Source: an uncultured Bacteroidales bacterium (GTDB taxonomy: Bacteria; Bacteroidota; Bacteroidia; Bacteroidales; Paludibacteraceae). From it: a stretch of 64,000 bases of DNA. Each line of letters begins with the position of its first letter. The first letter of the stretch is position 1. The translations under genes were made by a program, and so were the position numbers. Shown piece by piece: positions 62,276 to 64,000 of this stretch. The notes beneath the pieces were generated by a model that saw nothing but the letters and a program-made list of their open reading frames with translations, did no database searches and had not been told where the DNA came from. The stretch lies in NCBI GenBank assembly GCA_900317745.1, contig ONHW01000018.1:1-64000 (forward strand), given 5' to 3'.

Positions 62276-62800
62276 TTATCTTTTGTTTATAAAATTATTT
62301 GCTCCTTTTATAATTTCTGTTACCGAGTCCAATGCTTTTTCGTCGAACTCTCCAAAAAGATTGCGTAATTGTTCTTTCGCCTCATTTTGAATATCTTCCG
62401 TTATGCAAGATGCAAGTGCTGTAATAGTGGCGGTAATTGCTGCTATATCATCAGTATAACCCATTCCTGCAATTGCATCAGGGAGAAGATCCACAGGAAG
62501 TACAAAATAGCCGAGAGTACCTATAATCATAGCCTTCTCTTTCAGATTGATATCTCCTGATTTAAGCAAGTAGAATAACAAAAACACAGGATAAAGGACA
62601 GTGGCACCGATAGATTTTCCGAACTTACCTATTTTCTGCCACAATTCACTTTCCGAGAAATATTTCTCGTACAAATTAAGGTTGGCAGTAATATCTTCCA
62701 ACTTAATCTCAGAAATGGAAGCCTTCATTTTGTTTGTGCTTTCTGATACTTTTTGTGAAGCAGCAGAAGCTGTTTGTTTGATAGAATCTATAAATCCCAT
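62276..62800 (-). CDS. YkvA/DUF1232 family membrane protein
   Basis: A protein of 174 residues from the ATG at 62800 (MGFIDSIKQTASAASQKVSE). After a helical region, the DUF1232 motif GYFVLPVDLLPDAIAGMGYT with DDIAAITA is clear, followed by a helical end. DUF1232 proteins are small membrane-associated proteins of unknown function. The ATG at 62800 is chosen because the longer frame (to 62902) runs through the upstream gene. It lies seven bases after that gene. Confidence 0.85.
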   Translation of the reverse strand: MGFIDSIKQTASAASQKVSESTNKMKASISEIKLEDITANLNLYEKYFSESELWQKIGKFGKSIGATVLYPVFLLFYLLKSGDINLKEKAMIIGTLGYFVLPVDLLPDAIAGMGYTDDIAAITATITALASCITEDIQNEAKEQLRNLFGEFDEKALDSVTEIIKGANNFINKR

Positions 62801-62807
62801 AAATACG

Positions 62808-63575
62808 CTATTTATACTTTTTGTATTGTTCGGATAATTCGGATAGTTTAGTTTTAAATTGTCTATCACCATTAAACATTCCTCCTGCGAGTTCTTTTGC
62901 ATCGGTAAAGAGACTATCCACCTTGCTGCGCCAAGCGTTGGCTAATTCTTCAGCATCTCTAACAATGGCTTGCTGCGCCAATTGCTCAAGATTATCTACG
63001 GCTTTTCCGGCAATGCCTAATGTAGCGACTTTGGCAGTCAGAGTGACTGCTTTAAGCGCTACAAATCCGATATTGGTTGCTGTTTTTAAGGCCTTAGTCG
63101 ACAAGTCTTTCTTGGTGTAAGGAAGAGCATGAGCAATCAAATCAAGCATTGTTTCCTTATTTGCGGGAGAAACGATGCTACTAATATACGTCAACTGTGC
63201 ACGGTGCAGTTTTTCCCTATCACCTTTCTCCAGTTTCTTGTTTGAGAAATCGGAAAGGATTTCGTATTTCTGAAATGTTTGGGTTACTGAGTCAGTTGGT
63301 GAATATAAATTGGCACTGATAACAGCATTCACTTCTTCCGGACTAACCTGTGCAGGTTGCTCATCCTCTTTCTGTTTCTTTGCAGGTGCCTTTGGGAGGC
63401 GACTTTCGATAATCAAATCCAGTTCGTCCTCACTGATGTCATGTTTTGCGGCCTCGGCACGCAGGACATTCAGTTTCTTCTCGGTTATTTCCCCATCTTT
63501 GAGAGCCATATTTAACAAAGCCTCAAGTTTGGCAGGCAGCTGATACTGCTCGCTTTTTCGATTAAAAAGTCCCAT
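62808..63575 (-). CDS. Hypothetical cytoplasmic protein
   Basis: A 255-residue protein with a short N-terminal helical domain (LEALLNMALKDGEITEKKLN, then EDELDLIIESRL) that resembles the early part of TerB or tellurite-resistance-like domains, a charged linker and a C-terminal helical domain with a hydrophobic stretch (TNIGFVALKAVTLTAKVATL). No family was firmly recognised. It is followed closely by the YkvA-like gene, suggesting a small operon of stress or membrane proteins. Confidence 0.65.
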   Translation of the reverse strand: MGLFNRKSEQYQLPAKLEALLNMALKDGEITEKKLNVLRAEAAKHDISEDELDLIIESRLPKAPAKKQKEDEQPAQVSPEEVNAVISANLYSPTDSVTQTFQKYEILSDFSNKKLEKGDREKLHRAQLTYISSIVSPANKETMLDLIAHALPYTKKDLSTKALKTATNIGFVALKAVTLTAKVATLGIAGKAVDNLEQLAQQAIVRDAEELANAWRSKVDSLFTDAKELAGGMFNGDRQFKTKLSELSEQYKKYK

Positions 63576-63587
63576 AGGTTTATAGAA

Positions 63588-64000
63588 TTAGAAATATTTA
63601 ATTAACTGATTTATTGTTTGTTTTGCTGTTTCTACATCCATGTTCTTCGGGATATGGACGAAAAGCGAATTTGTGGTGTGTCGCAGAGCCTCAAAATAGA
63701 TGCGGTTGCAAACATACAAGCCTGCGGAGTTGGAAACCTTAGTCGGTAATCCGGCATTTACACAATCGGCACATAATTGCTTAACAGGAAGAGCGGTTTT
63801 TAATGCCAAAGACGCTTCGGGACAGATCAATTCTTCATCCGGAATATAGCCGTCATTGTCTCCTTTGGCGCTATCCATCATGTTGATTGCCAGACGTTCC
63901 AGGCGAATCTTGTCTCCTTCAGCCGCTTGTCCCATGGAGATAATCACATCCGGTTGGAACTTCTCAATCGCTTCGTTGAGCACTTCAGGCGCACGACGAA
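63588..64000 (-). CDS. pcp: Pyroglutamyl-peptidase I, 5' end outside the window
   Basis: The C-terminal 137 residues of a pyrrolidone-carboxylate peptidase, which removes N-terminal pyroglutamate. The Glu in GQAAEGDKIRLERLAINM, the Cys in VSNSAGLYVCN and the His in LFVHIP form the catalytic triad of the family. The frame is open to the window edge and continues as RRAPEVLNEAIEKFQPD, so the GTG at 63983 is not the true start. The first 75 or so residues lie beyond position 64000. It ends 12 bases before the next gene. Confidence 0.92.
   Translation of the reverse strand, partial: RRAPEVLNEAIEKFQPDVIISMGQAAEGDKIRLERLAINMMDSAKGDNDGYIPDEELICPEASLALKTALPVKQLCADCVNAGLPTKVSNSAGLYVCNRIYFEALRHTTNSLFVHIPKNMDVETAKQTINQLIKYF

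Overview
The window looks like a chromosomal segment of an anaerobic, probably gut-associated member of the order Bacteroidales. The evidence is the gene content (Na+-NQR, a bacterial V-type ATPase operon with a DUF2764 gene, a TonB receptor/DUF4249 pair, an OmpA/PD40 protein, DUF4293, methylmalonyl-CoA genes) and the promoters. Nearly every promoter I can place has the Bacteroidetes form TTTG, 20 bases, TAnnTTTG. Family-level placement is not possible by eye. I see no tRNA, rRNA, CRISPR array or IS transposase.

Layout. 120-5847: Na+-translocating NADH:quinone reductase operon nqrABCDEF, with nqrF broken by a small frame-changing deletion. 5848-6908: a 1.06 kb repeat-rich gap with a gene remnant. 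6909-8570: AspT/YidE-type transporter. 8746-24019, minus strand: CoA-transferase, aminotransferase, MscS channel, DUF4293 protein, DUF4249 lipoprotein, TonB receptor, sugar acetyltransferase, an inserted DUF559 nuclease cassette, RseP, Dxr, a degenerate M23 protein, fumarase and a PlsC-type acyltransferase. 24127-31692, minus: V-type ATPase operon E-DUF2764-A-B-D-I-K. 31875-40877, minus: two tandem envelope PD40 proteins, a secreted endonuclease I, two small exported proteins and a membrane Ser/Thr kinase. 40958-46647, plus: a DNA-binding-like protein divergent from the kinase, an 11-residue-repeat protein, a lipoprotein nitroreductase, an unknown protein, an acyl-CoA ligase, a broken NUDIX gene and methylmalonyl-CoA epimerase. 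46777-50685, plus: Na+-pumping methylmalonyl-CoA decarboxylase. 50798-61206, minus: LemA, TPM protein, lipoprotein, RibF, infB-nusA-rimP, fucose-isomerase-like protein, lipoprotein. 61483-64000: a broken DinJ/RelB antitoxin and small genes ending in a partial pyroglutamyl peptidase.

Together the main operons describe a sodium economy. NQR and the methylmalonyl-CoA decarboxylase (the end of the succinate-propionate route, to which fumarase and the epimerase also contribute) should export Na+. The V-ATPase K subunit carries the residues that bind Na+ in the Enterococcus hirae enzyme.

The observations I find most worth following are: a 491-base unit at 17108-17598 in which a DUF559 nuclease gene lies between 31-base inverted REP-like repeats and has supplied a new start for the neighbouring gene; three intergenic arrays of degenerate 11-base tandem repeats; a small exported protein made of six 11-residue repeats; a cysteine-rich tail on NqrC; a biotin carrier with two biotinyl domains; and three genes (nqrF, NUDIX, dinJ) each damaged by a short internal deletion, which may be real decay or an assembly fault.
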